From contig NZ_CP134146.1 of NCBI RefSeq assembly GCF_031583575.1, forward strand, positions 2,542,001-2,606,000: a stretch of DNA of 64,000 bases, written 5' to 3'. Positions 9,571-18,925 of the stretch are shown piece by piece. Numbering within the stretch: the first letter of the stretch is position 1; each line of letters starts with the position of its first letter. Source of the stretch: Thalassotalea nanhaiensis. Lineage in GTDB: Bacteria > Pseudomonadota > Gammaproteobacteria > Enterobacterales > Alteromonadaceae. Made by a program: the position numbers and the translations under genes. Below the pieces are notes generated by a model that saw only the letters and a program-made list of their open reading frames with translations, searched no databases and was not told the DNA's origin.

Positions 9571-10566
9571 ATGATTAAATTTGCCATTATTGCCTTAGAT
9601 GGATGCTATGGCTCCAGCCTTCATGGCCTGGTAGATGTTTTAGTTGTTGCTAATGCCCACATTGCAAAAGAATCTGGCGATGACACGCCTTTTTTTAGCT
9701 GGCAATTTTTTACCAGTGCTCAGCAGAAAATTAGCACCAGTAACGGTTTAGAAATGAACGAGCCGTTAGTTGAACATTCAGAGCAAGTATTTGATGTGAT
9801 CTTTATTCCCGGTATTTATTATCAAGGGGTTAAAGCGTTTTCTGAAAAGCTTAAAAGTTATCAAGATCTATATCAATGGCTACAAACACAGCATGAACAA
9901 GGGGCAGTAATTTGTGCTAATTGCACCTCTACATTTCTGTTAGCTCAATCCGGTCTATTAAAAGGTAAGCAGTGTACAACGATATGGTGGCTGGAACATT
10001 TATTTAAGCAGCGCTATAGCGACACATTACTGAACTTTGATGAACTAATTATTGAGGACTCTAACGTACTAACGGCAGGAGCAGCAACGTCTCACTTTCA
10101 GTTAGGTTTACGCTTGTTAAAACGTTTTACCTCAGAGTTAATCGTGCAACAAACGGCGAAAGCGATGTTAATTGATACTCGTACGGTGCATGTATCGCCG
10201 GAGCAATTACTTAACCTTGCCCGAGAACACAACAACCCTTTGGTCCAAAAAGCTCAGGAATGGATTAATGATCATTTACATGAACCGTTCACGGTAAAAG
10301 AGTTAGCAACACATATTGCCTGTACGGAGCGAACATTGACCCGACAGTTTAAGGACGTTTTAGCGGTGACGCCGGTAAAATATATACAAAACTTGAGAAT
10401 AAACAGAGCTAAATACTTATTAGAAAATAGCGAGTTTAGCCTAGAGAAAATTATCGATAAAGTAGGCTATAAAGACCGTAGTACTTTTTCAAAGTTATTT
10501 AGCAGTCAAACGGGGCTGCCACCGATGAGTTATCGACGACAGTTTTCCAAAGCAGGTATGTCTTAA
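9571..10566 (+). CDS. GlxA-type transcriptional regulator (DJ-1/PfpI + AraC HTH)
   Basis: 331 residues. The N-terminal DJ-1/PfpI-like domain (about 1-190) includes the elbow ICANCTSTFLLAQSG, which in this family senses or binds a small molecule. Two AraC helix-turn-helix motifs follow, at about 235-320 (FTVKELATHIACTERTLTRQF and VGYKDRSTFSKLFSSQTG). It is divergent from the NMO/acyl-CoA dehydrogenase operon, sharing a 110 bp control region that probably holds its targets. Its stop is 8 bp from the end of the convergent MalT-type gene. Confidence 0.92.
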   Translation: MIKFAIIALDGCYGSSLHGLVDVLVVANAHIAKESGDDTPFFSWQFFTSAQQKISTSNGLEMNEPLVEHSEQVFDVIFIPGIYYQGVKAFSEKLKSYQDLYQWLQTQHEQGAVICANCTSTFLLAQSGLLKGKQCTTIWWLEHLFKQRYSDTLLNFDELIIEDSNVLTAGAATSHFQLGLRLLKRFTSELIVQQTAKAMLIDTRTVHVSPEQLLNLAREHNNPLVQKAQEWINDHLHEPFTVKELATHIACTERTLTRQFKDVLAVTPVKYIQNLRINRAKYLLENSEFSLEKIIDKVGYKDRSTFSKLFSSQTGLPPMSYRRQFSKAGMS

Positions 10567-10573
10567 CACATTA

Positions 10574-13219
10574 TCAGCCATTAAAATTGATTCGAGTAAA
10601 TAGTTTTGTCGCTTGAATTCGATTACTTACACCCAGCTTTTTATAAGCAACTTTTAAGTGTGATTTCACTGTATTTATTGATAAGAATAATTCATCGGCA
10701 ATTTGCTGATTAGAAAAACCCTGACCCAATAATTCCATGACACTTTGTTCTTTTTTGGTTAGCTGTTCAAAACTGTTAGCATCAAAACTTTGCTCAACGC
10801 CCTGCCCTTCAAAAGACTCACAGACTTTAATAATAAATGCTTTTCGAATCACTGACAGTTCATTGTTTGACCAATCTTGTAAATAGCCAATCGCAATACT
10901 GTTAATTCGTGCAAAAGGTTGCAATAACTGCTTACTGGCAGCAATAGCGATGGCTTTCTTCAAATTAGCTTTCGCTGCAGCGGTATTTTCACTTAGGACA
11001 TTCAGGTTAACTAAAGACAACAAACACTTAAGCTGAGGCAACACTCGCCCCGCATCCTCATAATATTTGCATTGTTCGGTAATGACTTGTTTCGCTTGTT
11101 CATATTCCCCTGCATCGGTTAATACCAAAGAATCTACAAGCGCTTCATTAACGATAGTGTGACCGGTTTGGTGTTGGTTTTTTATCATGTCTTGTTTGAA
11201 GTTTTGATAGAGGTTCAGTGCATCATCTCGGTTTCCATAAGAAAAATAATGCTCGATAACTTCATAAACCAAAGGCACTTTCGATAACGTTAATTGTCGT
11301 GGTCTTACCAATTCTCGAAATTGCTCAATCAATATTTCTTTTTGCTCTTGTTCACCTAAATCAGTAAGTAGTTGCAAATGAGCAGCATAATACCAAGACA
11401 AAAAGCTAGGCTCAGAAAGGTAGCTTACAATCGCTCCTGATTTACTAAACGCGGCTTTACTGCTTTGTAAATTCCCCTGATAATACGCGATGATACCTCG
11501 TAACACGGTTATAATATTATCAACCAAATAGTGGCCATCTTGATTAGCAATAAAATCATCAAGATAATCACACACTTGCAAGGCTTTATCTAAGTTACCA
11601 AACGATAACTCCATTACAGTTTGAGAAACACGTATCACTACTGTGCTATAAAACAATTGCCCACCACGGGCAAAAAACTCAGAATCATTAATTAAACTGT
11701 TTACTAATTCAAAATCATTGTTATGCATCGCCAGCAAGCAATATTCAGCACGTATTGAGTTTTCTGCATATGGCAGAGGTAATGGGCTTTTGGCCATTTC
11801 TGCTTTAAATATTTCTTCGTGTACAAAAACGGTATCATTGAACAACCCCATAGCACCGCTTATTGCAATTAAAGGGCTATGGTAACTTGCAGCAAGCTCT
11901 GGGTTGTCTTCAACAATTTTCTTCATTGATAAGACAACATTATGAGCGTTTTTGTTTTGATAATTCAGTGCATAAATCCAACCAAGCAATACCAAAATAA
12001 ACGGGTTAGTGTTTAATACCGACATTGGGATTTTCTTGATCAATTTTTTAAATCCCGGAAAATTACCGCTGGCAATTATTTCAAGCCCTCTATCTTCAAT
12101 TATATTCACTGCCGCTTCAAACAGTTCAGCTTTAATGAACTGTTCAGCGGCCTCAACATGAAGGTTTTGCTTTAACATCCAATGAGCTGCATTTTGATGC
12201 AGCTTAAAGCTGTTAATTTGAGGACTTTCTTTTAATTGTTTGTTTAAAAATTCCCGCATCAACGGATGAATAGAGAAAGACTGCATATGAGCAGGCAAAG
12301 ATGGATCATTAAACTGGGTAATGGGAATCACATTTATAATGCGCTTACTAAAATTTTCTCTCCCAATCAGCGCCTTAATTAAATCATCCGACAAGTACTC
12401 TGTAATCGATAACGAAATAAGATCTTGCTGCTCTTGTTCACTCAACGCCGATAAAATATCCTGATAAAAATATTCAGCTAGCGTGGTATTGGTATTGGAG
12501 AATTCTTTAACCCAATTACGCGACTTAACATGCCAATCGTCACTGTAAATACTCGGCCCAACAATTGCTGGCCAACCATCAGTTCGATTTACAACTAACT
12601 CGATTTCATGATCAGTTAAGGTATTGAGTGAGGATAACTCGGATATATGCTTAATTTCATCACTGGAAAATGATAAATCTTGCTGATTTATTTTAATAAT
12701 TTTTTCAGAAATCACCCCTTTTGCTGTTGCAAAAGGTGGCTCTATGCGACTAGCCACAATCACCTGAATATTTCTTGGTGACTGCAAGCAAAGCTCACTA
12801 ATAAAATCAATGACACATGGTTCATTGATTAAATGCAGATCATCAAAGAAAAAACAGATGTCTCGCTCTGATGCTTCTAATTGTTCAAACAATCGATGGC
12901 TAAAACGCACAAATGATATGTTTTCATCATAAACAAGTGTGTCATCAATAAGCTTTTGCGATCTCAGTTCATTTAAAAAGTATACCGCAAAGTAATCAAA
13001 AATATTATCGTCTGCGTTACAACTAAGCCATACAACCGCTTTGTCGCTCTTTTCAAAAAGATGAGCAAACTCAGTCATTAAGTACGTCTTTCCATAACCA
13101 CCAGGCGCTTTAATAAATACTGATTTAGTATTATTTTCCAGCTTATTGGTAATTTTATTTATTAAGCACTTACGGCTTACTAAATTGCTCGGTTTTATTG
13201 GAACTAAATATTTCTGCAT
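10574..13219 (-). CDS. MalT-like LuxR-family regulator (STAND ATPase), paralogue 1
   Basis: 881 residues with the MalT layout. An NTPase domain has the P-loop APGGYGKT (38-45) and a Walker-B-like FFFDDLH near 120. A long helical TPR-like sensor region runs from about 340 to 790. A C-terminal LuxR/GerE helix-turn-helix (about 815-870, LTKKEQSVMELLGQG then NQQIADELFLSINTVKSHLK) completes it. Proteins of this kind bind an inducer and ATP, oligomerise and activate transcription. A close paralogue lies at 60566-63199 with the same first residues (MQKY.VPIKP) and nearly the same HTH. Inducer unknown. The palindromic operators in this window are possible targets, by inference only. Confidence 0.93.
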   Translation of the reverse strand: MQKYLVPIKPSNLVSRKCLINKITNKLENNTKSVFIKAPGGYGKTYLMTEFAHLFEKSDKAVVWLSCNADDNIFDYFAVYFLNELRSQKLIDDTLVYDENISFVRFSHRLFEQLEASERDICFFFDDLHLINEPCVIDFISELCLQSPRNIQVIVASRIEPPFATAKGVISEKIIKINQQDLSFSSDEIKHISELSSLNTLTDHEIELVVNRTDGWPAIVGPSIYSDDWHVKSRNWVKEFSNTNTTLAEYFYQDILSALSEQEQQDLISLSITEYLSDDLIKALIGRENFSKRIINVIPITQFNDPSLPAHMQSFSIHPLMREFLNKQLKESPQINSFKLHQNAAHWMLKQNLHVEAAEQFIKAELFEAAVNIIEDRGLEIIASGNFPGFKKLIKKIPMSVLNTNPFILVLLGWIYALNYQNKNAHNVVLSMKKIVEDNPELAASYHSPLIAISGAMGLFNDTVFVHEEIFKAEMAKSPLPLPYAENSIRAEYCLLAMHNNDFELVNSLINDSEFFARGGQLFYSTVVIRVSQTVMELSFGNLDKALQVCDYLDDFIANQDGHYLVDNIITVLRGIIAYYQGNLQSSKAAFSKSGAIVSYLSEPSFLSWYYAAHLQLLTDLGEQEQKEILIEQFRELVRPRQLTLSKVPLVYEVIEHYFSYGNRDDALNLYQNFKQDMIKNQHQTGHTIVNEALVDSLVLTDAGEYEQAKQVITEQCKYYEDAGRVLPQLKCLLSLVNLNVLSENTAAAKANLKKAIAIAASKQLLQPFARINSIAIGYLQDWSNNELSVIRKAFIIKVCESFEGQGVEQSFDANSFEQLTKKEQSVMELLGQGFSNQQIADELFLSINTVKSHLKVAYKKLGVSNRIQATKLFTRINFNG

Positions 13220-13432
13220 CTATAAAATTTAGCATAGATAAATGCATATGTAATTGAAATAAAAGCTATTAGAAACAAATAACAATAAATGTACTTGCAT
13301 TGAGTAGCTTTTTTTAAATCTTGATTAAAATTAGCTCAGTATGCCTATGCAGTATTCCCATATATTTTTCAGATTAAGCTTTCTTTTAAATAGTTTACTA
13401 AAATAAACAACCTAAACGACGATAAATAACAA

Positions 13433-14530
13433 CTATTTTTCTACGTAAAAATCAATTTCTGCATGTGCTTTTTCTAATTCATCAATGCCAAAAGCTCTTA
13501 CTGCTCCGATAACGCCATACTCATTGATTTCGCCTGCTTTTATTTTACTCGCCATCCAAGCCATGATTTCACCGGTGTAGTAATACATATTATGGCCTTT
13601 AAGATTGTATTCTTGTATTAACGCTCCATCTTTATCATAAGCTTGGGCAATAACCAGAGAAGGATCTTCATCCTTTGCGGTAATTTTAGGGCATGTTCTT
13701 TGCGGCACTTTAATGGCAGATAGCAATTTTTTTGTAAACTTCAAATAAGTCCTGCTTTTCAATAGTTTATGTTGGAGTTTATTGAAACCTGCGATCATAC
13801 CGCCAAATTTTCCAAACCAACCAAGATAAACGTTAACATTAGATAAATGCGGGTAAAGAGTCGGTAGTTCATAACCTTCTGTACCAGCTACAGAGATACC
13901 TTTAACAATTTTTCCATCAGTCTTTATGGTATGTGATTTTGCACCTAAAAAGTGCTGATAATGCTTGTTATCGTTATAAAACACACCTTTTTCTGTAAGA
14001 GCACCGAATAAAGATGAAATGGTGCCTGTTGTCAGATTCGCAAATCTTCCCTGTTGATTGGTATAGAAAATATTGACTGTTGATACTTTTTCATCGAGAT
14101 CATTGGCTAACTTAGCACCAAGAAACTGGCCTGGTACATAATCAAATCCACTACTCGTCAAAATCAAAGACTGACTATTTTTTAACTGATCTTTATATTC
14201 ATCATATACATGAGTAATAAAAGTTGGTTCACCATTAGAATCAATATAATGAGCACCCTTTTCAATGGCAACTTTCACAGGTATTCTTCCTAACTCATTA
14301 AAAGGTCCAACCGTAGAAATAAGCAGATCCCCTTCATTAACTACCTCCGCTAAATCATCAAAATTTTGTGCGTCAGCGATATGTATAGGTAAACTATCAT
14401 ACTGACTCGAAAGAACAGTAAGCTTTTCCTTACTTCGACCAACGAGTATTGGTTTTATATTTTTTTTCGTTAACTGCTCTAATACAAGCTTTCCCGTTGT
14501 GCCAGTTGCACCTAGTAATATAATGTTCAT
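13433..14530 (-). CDS. Saccharopine dehydrogenase-like / trans-enoyl-reductase-like Rossmann protein
   Basis: 365 residues. The N-terminus MNIILLGATGTTGKLVLEQL is a GxxGxxG NAD(P)-binding fold. The middle (SGFDYVPGQFLGAKLA) and the overall length match the saccharopine-dehydrogenase-like/trans-acting enoyl reductase group, which reduces lipid or polyketide intermediates or remains uncharacterised. No membrane segment is clear. It lies 72 bp downstream of the small membrane gene at 14603-15004 and is probably cotranscribed from the operator-bearing region at 15.07 kb. The 213 bp between it and the MalT-type gene show no gene or clear signal. Confidence 0.82.
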   Translation of the reverse strand: MNIILLGATGTTGKLVLEQLTKKNIKPILVGRSKEKLTVLSSQYDSLPIHIADAQNFDDLAEVVNEGDLLISTVGPFNELGRIPVKVAIEKGAHYIDSNGEPTFITHVYDEYKDQLKNSQSLILTSSGFDYVPGQFLGAKLANDLDEKVSTVNIFYTNQQGRFANLTTGTISSLFGALTEKGVFYNDNKHYQHFLGAKSHTIKTDGKIVKGISVAGTEGYELPTLYPHLSNVNVYLGWFGKFGGMIAGFNKLQHKLLKSRTYLKFTKKLLSAIKVPQRTCPKITAKDEDPSLVIAQAYDKDGALIQEYNLKGHNMYYYTGEIMAWMASKIKAGEINEYGVIGAVRAFGIDELEKAHAEIDFYVEK

Positions 14531-14602
14531 GATTTTCTCATATAAGATTAAGATTGATTTGAGTAGCGCTTATCAATGAATGACGTAATTAAGTTATGAA
14601 CG

Positions 14603-15004
14603 TTAACCTTTTACATAACGAACATATTCTAAAAATAATAAAGAATAAACAAGATCTAAAAATACCAAACCTGCCAATCCCATTGGCAATTGGTCTGCGA
14701 AAGCAAAGGTACTGAACACACCGAAAAATACCAATTTACCAATTAGGCTCACTGTTGATAGAGCTCTGCTATATTCTGTTTGAATATTTTGGCTGATATA
14801 CAAATAAACGAAACCAAAAAGCAACACCAATAAAGCCACTAATATTCTAAATGCATCAAACAAAGCAGATGGTTGGATATTTTCACCGCCGATGAATACA
14901 TAGAACTCAGAAAACATAAACAACAGCGTAGAACCCGCAAAAAAGTTAAATATCGCAGCGGATAGAAACATGTTTCGATAATAATTCAATCGATGACTAG
15001 ACAT
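14603..15004 (-). CDS. Small four-helix membrane protein
   Basis: 133 residues, not recognised. There are four predicted membrane helices, roughly at 12-33, 46-70, 82-105 and 108-128, with short loops and no obvious cofactor residues. In size and topology it resembles the 129-residue protein at 59028, which also has an ACCCT/AGGGT palindrome upstream; sequence similarity between the two is weak by eye. It is probably the first gene of an operon with the Rossmann reductase. AAGAGA precedes the ATG. Confidence 0.75.
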   Translation of the reverse strand: MSSHRLNYYRNMFLSAAIFNFFAGSTLLFMFSEFYVFIGGENIQPSALFDAFRILVALLVLLFGFVYLYISQNIQTEYSRALSTVSLIGKLVFFGVFSTFAFADQLPMGLAGLVFLDLVYSLLFLEYVRYVKG

Positions 15005-15070
15005 AAAGTCTCTTAGCCTGAAAATACAAAAGGATTAACAAATTTAATTAATTTGTCACAAATGAAATAC

Positions 15071-15085
15071 TACCCTTTTGGGTGA
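15071..15085 (-). promoter_or_regulatory. Palindromic operator candidate, ACCC-TTTT-GGGT
   Basis: TACCCTTTTGGGTGA lies 68 bp upstream of the small membrane gene start (15004). It shares arms and flank (GGGTGA) with the sites at 41614, 52491, 58823 and 60530. The site is seen; the binding protein is unknown. Confidence 0.6.
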
Positions 15086-15128
15086 ATATTTAATAACCAG
15101 GTGGGTTTACTTAATTTAAAATTATAGA

Positions 15129-15158
15129 TAAAAATGCCAGTCTAAATAGATTGGCATT
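15129..15158 (-). terminator. Terminator of the DUF1254-barrel operon
   Basis: On the minus strand AATGCCA and TGGCATT form a stem, with an inner TCTA/TAGA, followed by TTTTT. It lies 40 bp after the stop of the outer-membrane protein gene. Confidence 0.7.
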
Positions 15159-15197
15159 CTCATCATTGGGCTTGTTTTAACCTTACGGTATTTACAC

Positions 15198-16016
15198 CTA
15201 AAACCAATTGGCCATAACATTTTCGACCACAGGAGAAATTCTAAACGTAAGCATCCAATCTGGCCCAAAGTCTTCACTCTTTTCAACATAATAATCAAGT
15301 TCAACACTTAGTTTCCAAGGTCGTTCATTCCACTGTACCGTTCTACCTACATTGAAATTCAATGGCACAGTCCATTGATCATCTTCCCAATCATAGGTAA
15401 AAGTTGGTTGAGTGCCATAATTCCAACCACCTCCTGGTAAAGCAACAAGAAATATTTGCGACGTTGACTGACTGACATCAACATCGCCAGCGACATCCCA
15501 ATGATGAAACGCTAACAGACCTACTGCACTTGTCGGGTTCATTTTTACGTAGTAATACTCTGGCCCTAAAGTGGTTGTTTCACCTTGGCCTATCTTTTCA
15601 TCTCCAGTAGGTAATGTCATATATGTACCAAATGCGTGGGAGACGCCATCGACAGCTTTTGGTGAATACATTAAATCAATACTCGAATCACCAATGCCAC
15701 TTTCATCGCTAAAGTCTGTGCCAGTAAACACCGGAGTGTCCAAATAAAAAGGGATAGCCGGTCTAAAAAGTATTTTTGCGCCGTTATCTAAGGGGAAAGG
15801 CATAGACGGTTGAAATAAAATTGAATTACTTTGCTGCCCATTAGCGTTTGGTAAGTTACCTTCATACGTACGGGTTTGAAATTTAAAATGTAAGCTCGCT
15901 AGCGCCGACGTTGGGTTAGCCAGCTCTTTTGCAACTTCATCGGTAGATTGTTCGTTAGCGGCGAATACGTTCAAGCTCAGCGCACTTAACATTAATGCAA
16001 ATATTACTTTGGACAT
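15198..16016 (-). CDS. Predicted outer-membrane beta-barrel protein (MetA/phenol-degradation-type family)
   Basis: 272 residues from the ATG at 16016, chosen because AAAGGAA precedes it and the signal peptide (MSKVIFALMLSALSLNVFAA) starts there rather than at 16052. The mature part has alternating hydrophobic strands and ends in Phe, as outer-membrane barrels do. The pattern (FQTRTYEGNLP, QPSMPFPLDNGAKILFRPAIPFY, YMTLPTGDEKIGQGETTTLGPEY) is that of the transporter-like family found in phenol meta-pathway and similar catabolic clusters. It probably passes a hydrophobic substrate through the outer membrane. It follows the DUF1254 gene by 86 bp, with an intercistronic hairpin. Confidence 0.72.
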   Translation of the reverse strand: MSKVIFALMLSALSLNVFAANEQSTDEVAKELANPTSALASLHFKFQTRTYEGNLPNANGQQSNSILFQPSMPFPLDNGAKILFRPAIPFYLDTPVFTGTDFSDESGIGDSSIDLMYSPKAVDGVSHAFGTYMTLPTGDEKIGQGETTTLGPEYYYVKMNPTSAVGLLAFHHWDVAGDVDVSQSTSQIFLVALPGGGWNYGTQPTFTYDWEDDQWTVPLNFNVGRTVQWNERPWKLSVELDYYVEKSEDFGPDWMLTFRISPVVENVMANWF

Positions 16017-16040
16017 TTTATTTATTCCTTTAGCAAATGG

Positions 16041-16070
16041 CAGGCATACCAAATTTAATTGATATGCCTG
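16041..16070 (-). other. Intercistronic hairpin
   Basis: CAGGCATA / TATGCCTG, with inner partly complementary bases, between the DUF1254 gene and the barrel gene. It has no T-run, so it is more likely an mRNA-stability element than a terminator. Confidence 0.5.
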
Positions 16071-16102
16071 ACCACATTGTAGTTAACCTAAGCGAAATAC
16101 TG

Positions 16103-17728
16103 CTACTTTACTAGGGTAAAATCACTTGGCGCCCAAGTTTTATCAAACCATGGTTGTAATGGCCCGTATAAACGTAACATGGCAAACCATGCCTTACCTG
16201 GTGTCGTTTCAGTGAAGTTCGCTGCTGGTTTTCCTTTTGGCAACTGAGGGCCAAAGTATAACGTTACTGAGCCATCTTGGTTATACACTAAATCATCGCG
16301 CTTATTGTTCTTACTTGGATACTTAGAGCCTCCAGGTACTTGCAATTCTGAACGTGTTTGTGGGTCATATGCTACCATTGACCAAAAATCTTTTGCCGGT
16401 GCATCTGCTGGCAGCGTCACTTGATAGGTTTTTTCACCGTATAAAATTTCACCGTTTTGATCGCCAGTAGTCAAAGCATAATTAGAGCCTACTCCAGGGA
16501 TTTGTAATGCCATTGCAGGTGTATTTACCGTCGCTAAATAGAAAAACAATGTGCGTGCGTCCATATTACGACCGCCTTCCCCACCATCTTTTAACCATCG
16601 ATAATCACGACCGATAAAGCCAGTAAACCACTGCTTGCCTTCAAATAAATAAGCTGATTGTTCACGTGTTTTAAAGGCAATACTACGTGCAGTTGCATTA
16701 CCCACCTCAACCGCATCTTCTAATATCGCTTTCATGCGAGCATCAGGGTTAAAAGGCTTACCTTTTTGTAATCCAATAGCTGCGGCTTGCCCACGTAACT
16801 CTGGCTCTAAAAATGAAACAGGTTCTTTTTGCAGTACATGCCATAGCTCTTCATAAAACTTATAGTCATTGGCATGAACAGTATTAAAGAACTTGCCAGA
16901 GCCGTTAGTAAATTTCATCTCTTTAGGGTTCTTAGCATCTTTTAGAGGGTATATTTTTAAGCCTGTACGCCACATGTTTGATGCATGGTCAGGTTTACCG
17001 TCTTTTAAGAAACCACGTAAGATCAACCAGTTATTGTAACTGGTTGATTGTGCCACCCATACTTTAGTTTCTTTACCACCAACCATCACAGTTGCGCGGG
17101 TATCCGTACCTCGATGTTCCATGCCGTTTAAAGTTGGTGTTAAATCGCCTTTATAATCAGGTGGCAAAATTATGTATGTTCCACCTTTCTTCGCGTCAGG
17201 ACCTGGTGCTCCCATATCTACAACAAAACGGAAAAATGCATCATTAACAGTACCAGGGCCAGCACCTGCTGGTATTTCAACGACAGTAGCGCCATCTCTC
17301 TCTAAATCCAGCATTGCCGCAGCATAAACAGTATCGGTATTGCCGGTTAAAAATAATGGTGTCGAGTCCATTAAATCATCAAAAACGAGTACTTCGTTAG
17401 AGTCATCAACGCCAACACTTTTCATACCTATACGAATACCTTCAACAGAGGTTGCCGGAATAAAGTTTAAAAACACATCAACACCACGAATAAAATCTAA
17501 GTTGTCATAGACTTTTTGTAGTGTTTCGTCGGTAGGAATACCATCATAAAACTTTAAATCACCTATGCGTGTTTCCACCGTGCCAGGCGTCATAATTTCA
17601 GTCGGTATAATTTCGTTAAAGCCTTTCGTTGGTTGCTCTTTTGCCATTGATTGAGCAGGTATAAGAAATGATGCAACCAACGCAATTGTAACAGCCAGTG
17701 TAGTCAATTTTTTAGAAAATTTAGCCAT
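16103..17728 (-). CDS. Periplasmic DUF1254/DUF1214 protein, paralogue 1
   Basis: 541 residues from the ATG at 17728 (AAGGAAA just upstream; the longer 17806 frame lacks a ribosome site and would bury the signal peptide). A signal peptide ends near PAQSMA. DUF1254 follows (TPGTVETRIGDLKFYDGIPTDET, then the NTDTVYA stretch), and then C-terminal DUF1214 (YQVTLPADAPAKDFWSM, GSVTLYFGPQLPKGK, RLYGPLQPWFDKTW). Function of the family is unknown; no catalytic residue can be named. Five paralogues lie in this window. This one is the first gene of an operon with the outer-membrane barrel, and divergent regulators flank it. Confidence 0.92.
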   Translation of the reverse strand: MAKFSKKLTTLAVTIALVASFLIPAQSMAKEQPTKGFNEIIPTEIMTPGTVETRIGDLKFYDGIPTDETLQKVYDNLDFIRGVDVFLNFIPATSVEGIRIGMKSVGVDDSNEVLVFDDLMDSTPLFLTGNTDTVYAAAMLDLERDGATVVEIPAGAGPGTVNDAFFRFVVDMGAPGPDAKKGGTYIILPPDYKGDLTPTLNGMEHRGTDTRATVMVGGKETKVWVAQSTSYNNWLILRGFLKDGKPDHASNMWRTGLKIYPLKDAKNPKEMKFTNGSGKFFNTVHANDYKFYEELWHVLQKEPVSFLEPELRGQAAAIGLQKGKPFNPDARMKAILEDAVEVGNATARSIAFKTREQSAYLFEGKQWFTGFIGRDYRWLKDGGEGGRNMDARTLFFYLATVNTPAMALQIPGVGSNYALTTGDQNGEILYGEKTYQVTLPADAPAKDFWSMVAYDPQTRSELQVPGGSKYPSKNNKRDDLVYNQDGSVTLYFGPQLPKGKPAANFTETTPGKAWFAMLRLYGPLQPWFDKTWAPSDFTLVK

Positions 17729-17808
17729 TTGAGTTTCCTTGATTAAGTAATTGCGATAAATGATATACCTACAATTGCTGTTTGAATAATTGTTTGTTTT
17801 CATCAAGA

Positions 17809-17829
17809 ATTATGCATAAAGGTTATAAA
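17809..17829 (-). promoter_or_regulatory. Upstream element shared with regulator gene C1
   Basis: TTATGCATA-NN-GGTTATAAA starts 81 bp before the DUF1254-1 ATG. The same element occurs at 41556-41576, again 81 bp before the ATG of the winged-helix regulator. Nineteen of 21 bases match. It may be a promoter or activator site. Confidence 0.45.
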
Positions 17830-17926
17830 ATAAAAAGACAAAGATGCAACATATGCATTTTACTAATCATCACTTAATAAACGCCAAAGATGCTTAATAT
17901 CAGGCTTTAGGTTTATGCAATGTGGG

Positions 17927-18802
17927 TTAATGCTTAATTTTCTTACGAAACTGTGCAGGTGATATTTGATAGATTTTACTAAATTGAGTAGTGAGATGGC
18001 TTTGACTACTAAACCCAAGATTTGTCGCTACCTGACTTATGCTGAAGCTACTATGAATTAACAGCTCCCTCGCCCTATTTAATCGTGTGGTTAAAATAAA
18101 CTGATGCACAGTTTGGCCCATAACATCATTGAATATTTTACGAAAATAAGATTCACTCACCGATAACTCATTGGCGAGCAATGACACACTTAACCGTTCA
18201 CTTAAGTGTGAATGTATGTATTCAACACTTTTTCGAACACGGTTTAATTGCAACGAATGAGATTTAAATCTATGGGTGTTTTGTTTTAAAAGTATCCGTT
18301 TAGTATGCAATAAAATTGTTTTATAAATGGCATCAATGTACTGCTGTTCTGCTTTACTTTGTTGTTGAGCAATCACTAGCAGCTGCCTAATTAACGCATC
18401 AAGGACCGGATCGCCGATCATCACAACTGAAACAAGCATAGTGGCCATTTGGTATAACTGCATTGCTAAAGGACTGGTACTTGGATCAATGACTAACAAA
18501 GCAAAATCTACATCGCCTAACATGGCAAAAGCGGTTTCAACACCTGCAGGAAAAATGGTTATGGCACTTGTTGTTGATAAATCTTGCTTACCTTCTGTTG
18601 TAAAGGTTTTAATATGAGCACCAGAAAACTGTACGCCAAGAACAAAACTTTGTAGGGGGGGCACGTGACCTTTAACTTCACTGCAAACATATCTTTCTAC
18701 ACCAAAACTCTGATCTTTCCCCATGATAAAACTGGCAACTGGTACAGTTGATAATAACTTTTGTATTGTTTGTTTGGTTCGTTTGATGTTTGAATTTTGC
18801 AA
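17927..18802 (-). CDS. AraC-family transcriptional regulator
   Basis: 291 residues. The first 170 form an effector domain without a clear family signature. The last 100 hold the two AraC helix-turn-helices (LSVSLLANELSVSESYFRKIF and ISQVATNLGFSSQSHLTTQF, then SPAQFRKKI). It is divergent from the ferredoxin/monooxygenase fusion (start 18926, 123 bp away), so it most likely controls that gene and the oxidase-like genes after it. The 197 bp between it and DUF1254-1 hold the shared element at 17809. Confidence 0.9.
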   Translation of the reverse strand: MQNSNIKRTKQTIQKLLSTVPVASFIMGKDQSFGVERYVCSEVKGHVPPLQSFVLGVQFSGAHIKTFTTEGKQDLSTTSAITIFPAGVETAFAMLGDVDFALLVIDPSTSPLAMQLYQMATMLVSVVMIGDPVLDALIRQLLVIAQQQSKAEQQYIDAIYKTILLHTKRILLKQNTHRFKSHSLQLNRVRKSVEYIHSHLSERLSVSLLANELSVSESYFRKIFNDVMGQTVHQFILTTRLNRARELLIHSSFSISQVATNLGFSSQSHLTTQFSKIYQISPAQFRKKIKH

Positions 18803-18925
18803 TTTTTGCCCTTAACCAAATAAAGCGTTTTTTATAAAATACAGCAACTTTTTATAAAAGACCATCATTTATATCTACGTTATTCTGTTGTTAACGACTA
18901 GATAATAATATTTTAAGGGATATAA

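Noticed and set aside
15122-15307. 61-codon minus-strand frame
   Set aside because: It overlaps the outer-membrane barrel gene in another frame and the terminator at 15129.
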